64,000 nucleotides of DNA from CAUZIR01 sp034421295 (GTDB lineage: Bacteria > Chloroflexota > Dehalococcoidia > Lucifugimonadales > UBA2962): contig DAOUKM010000021.1 of NCBI GenBank assembly GCA_034421295.1, positions 33,029 through 97,028 on the forward strand. Direction: 5' to 3'. The position numbers were made by a program, and so were the translations under genes. Below, in pieces: positions 63,171 through 64,000 of the stretch (within the stretch, counting starts at the first letter, position 1; every line of letters starts with the position of its first letter). Below the pieces are notes generated by a model, which saw only the letters and a list, made by a program, of their open reading frames with translations, was not told where the DNA came from and searched no databases.

Positions 63171-63761
63171 CTAGGCAGATTCGGTCGTCCCTTCGCTGTC
63201 CTGGAAATTGCGAAACATCTGGCTCGGTGTCGGGGCGGTCTGACCCTGGTACTTACTATCTAGCGCCGGGGAACCGTAGATGTTCGATGCGGAGGTGGAT
63301 AGGCGAAGGAACGAGATCTGGCCGATTGACATGCCGTAATACAGGGTTATCGGGAGTCTGGCGGCGTTGCTCAGCCCAAAGGTGAGATGCCCCTTCCATC
63401 CCGGGTCGACATATCCGGAGTTGGAGGTAATGGAGAGTCCAAGCCGATTCAGGGAGCTCTTGCTTTCTAGGCGTGCAACGATGTCGTCGGGCAGCTCGAT
63501 GTGTTCCAGCGTGCTCGCCAGGACAAAAGCCCCCGGATGGAGCAAGAACGGGTCATCGTCACCTATCTCCTCCTCCTCCGTTAGGTCGGTCATATCCTCC
63601 CTCACGTCTATGTGCGAACGGCGGACCCCGCTAAAGACCAGAAGACGCCGGTCGAGACGGACGTCGACGCTGGCTGGCTGAACATTGGCCTCCAGGAGCG
63701 GCCGGACGACTATGCGCCCACGCTTAAGCTCCTCCCTTATCGTCCGGTCGCTCAGTACCAT
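63171..63761 (-). CDS. dcd: dCTP deaminase
   Basis: About 196 residues. MVLSDRTIREELKRGRIVV, PASVDVRLDRRLLVF, VARLESKSSLNRLGL, SGYVDPGWKGHLTFGLSN and SKYQGQTAPTPSQMF carry the Dcd blocks. It deaminates dCTP to dUTP (or to dUMP in bifunctional forms). ATG 63761 fits the family N-terminus; ATG 63788 adds nine residues. Encoded directly upstream of ribD. Confidence 0.94.
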   Translation of the reverse strand: MVLSDRTIREELKRGRIVVRPLLEANVQPASVDVRLDRRLLVFSGVRRSHIDVREDMTDLTEEEEIGDDDPFLLHPGAFVLASTLEHIELPDDIVARLESKSSLNRLGLSITSNSGYVDPGWKGHLTFGLSNAARLPITLYYGMSIGQISFLRLSTSASNIYGSPALDSKYQGQTAPTPSQMFRNFQDSEGTTESA

Positions 63762-63889
63762 CCAGCCTCCAGGCTGGCATTCTAGCAACGGCCAATTGGA
63801 CCCAGCAATTCAGATCACCAGGCGGAGTAGGACCGGTCTCATGTCCGGGACCGGGGGCTCGATTGCCCGTCGGGACTGTGCCTCCCTCG

Positions 63890-64000
63890 TTACCGCTCCA
63901 GCCACGTGTTGACGTAGAACGGGATCGCCTTTACCTCAAACCCCTTGAGGTCATTGGTGTGGGGCACTATCGGGAAGAACTGGCCCAGCGACAGCGATGT
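63890..64000 (-). CDS. C-terminus of a peptide-type ABC substrate-binding protein (cut by window edge)
   Basis: The minus-strand translation ends ..GQFFPIVPHTNDLKGFEV..IPFYVNTWLER with a TAA at 63890. This matches the C-terminus of the binding protein at 42115 (FTTDLKEFDV..FPVYVNVWLER), so a second importer lies beyond the right edge. Confidence 0.8.
   Translation of the reverse strand, partial: TSLSLGQFFPIVPHTNDLKGFEVKAIPFYVNTWLER

Noticed and set aside
63156..63889. FMN riboswitch in front of the rib genes
   Set aside because: No conserved RFN-element sequence was recognised upstream of dcd, ribD or ribBA.

Overview
The window looks like a chromosome segment of a GC-rich Chloroflexota bacterium, probably of the Dehalococcoidia/SAR202 type. 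The clues are an LLM-class flavin oxidoreductase, a DUF3179 lipoprotein, oligopeptide-type binding proteins with long acidic Met/Glu/Asp/Ala linkers, and many SDR enzymes. This is an inference from gene content; no rRNA is present to test it.

Positions 1 to about 600 and 26,647 to 64,000 are ordinary chromosome. Between them lies a genomic island of about 26 kb. It separates an Mrp/NBP35-type Fe-S ATPase (left edge, minus strand) from a SufT/DUF59 protein (26,647-26,961, minus strand), two partners often encoded together. A P4-type tyrosine integrase sits just inside the left end, an AlpA-type regulator lies towards the right end, and an imperfect 21-22 bp direct repeat (608-628 and 26,608-26,629) marks plausible attachment sites. 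The island is dominated by defence-type genes: a DUF433/DUF5615 toxin-antitoxin pair, a single-chain type ISP/IIG-like restriction-modification enzyme, an AT-rich two-gene Kiwa system (kwaA-kwaB), McrB-McrC, an EEP-family nuclease followed by a DUF6884-like protein and a HhH-GPD/Cys-cluster glycosylase-like protein, a HEPN-like protein, two orphan PD-(D/E)XK proteins and a protein with UDG-like motifs.

Between 16.4 and 22.1 kb the island holds long stretches without convincing genes but with a striking family of repeats. Three modules share exact internal spacing (second element at +54/55, end box at +208/209). Their inverted-repeat arms have changed together, GTTCCA/TGGAAC in two modules and GTACAAA/TTTGTAC in the third. 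Two more degenerate relatives and a decayed OmpR-type winged-helix gene lie among them. I regard these modules and the nuclease/DUF6884/glycosylase cassette as the best candidates for something undescribed.

Right of the island, the minus-strand genes rpsP-khpA-rimM-yebC-ruvC-ruvA-uvrB-SDR-sufT form a translation/repair cluster. Divergent from it are rplI-dnaB-(tandem AAA+ helicase loader)-HIT; dnaB has no ATG/GTG/TTG at its expected start, only an ATC with a well placed Shine-Dalgarno. From 38 to 57 kb come metabolic and transport genes: LLM oxidoreductase, Zn-alcohol dehydrogenase, DUF3179 lipoprotein, a dipeptide-type ABC importer, a beta-lactamase-fold protein, a class III aminotransferase with a 31-residue membrane peptide overlapping its end, MgtE, an ABC-2 exporter, gamma-glutamyltransferase, a phosphodiesterase and an SDR. 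From 57 to 64 kb come a DUF429 protein, tRNA-Gln(CTG) and tRNA-Glu(CTC), MeaB, the dcd-ribD-ribE-ribBA-ribH cluster, and the C-terminus of a second peptide-binding protein cut by the window edge.
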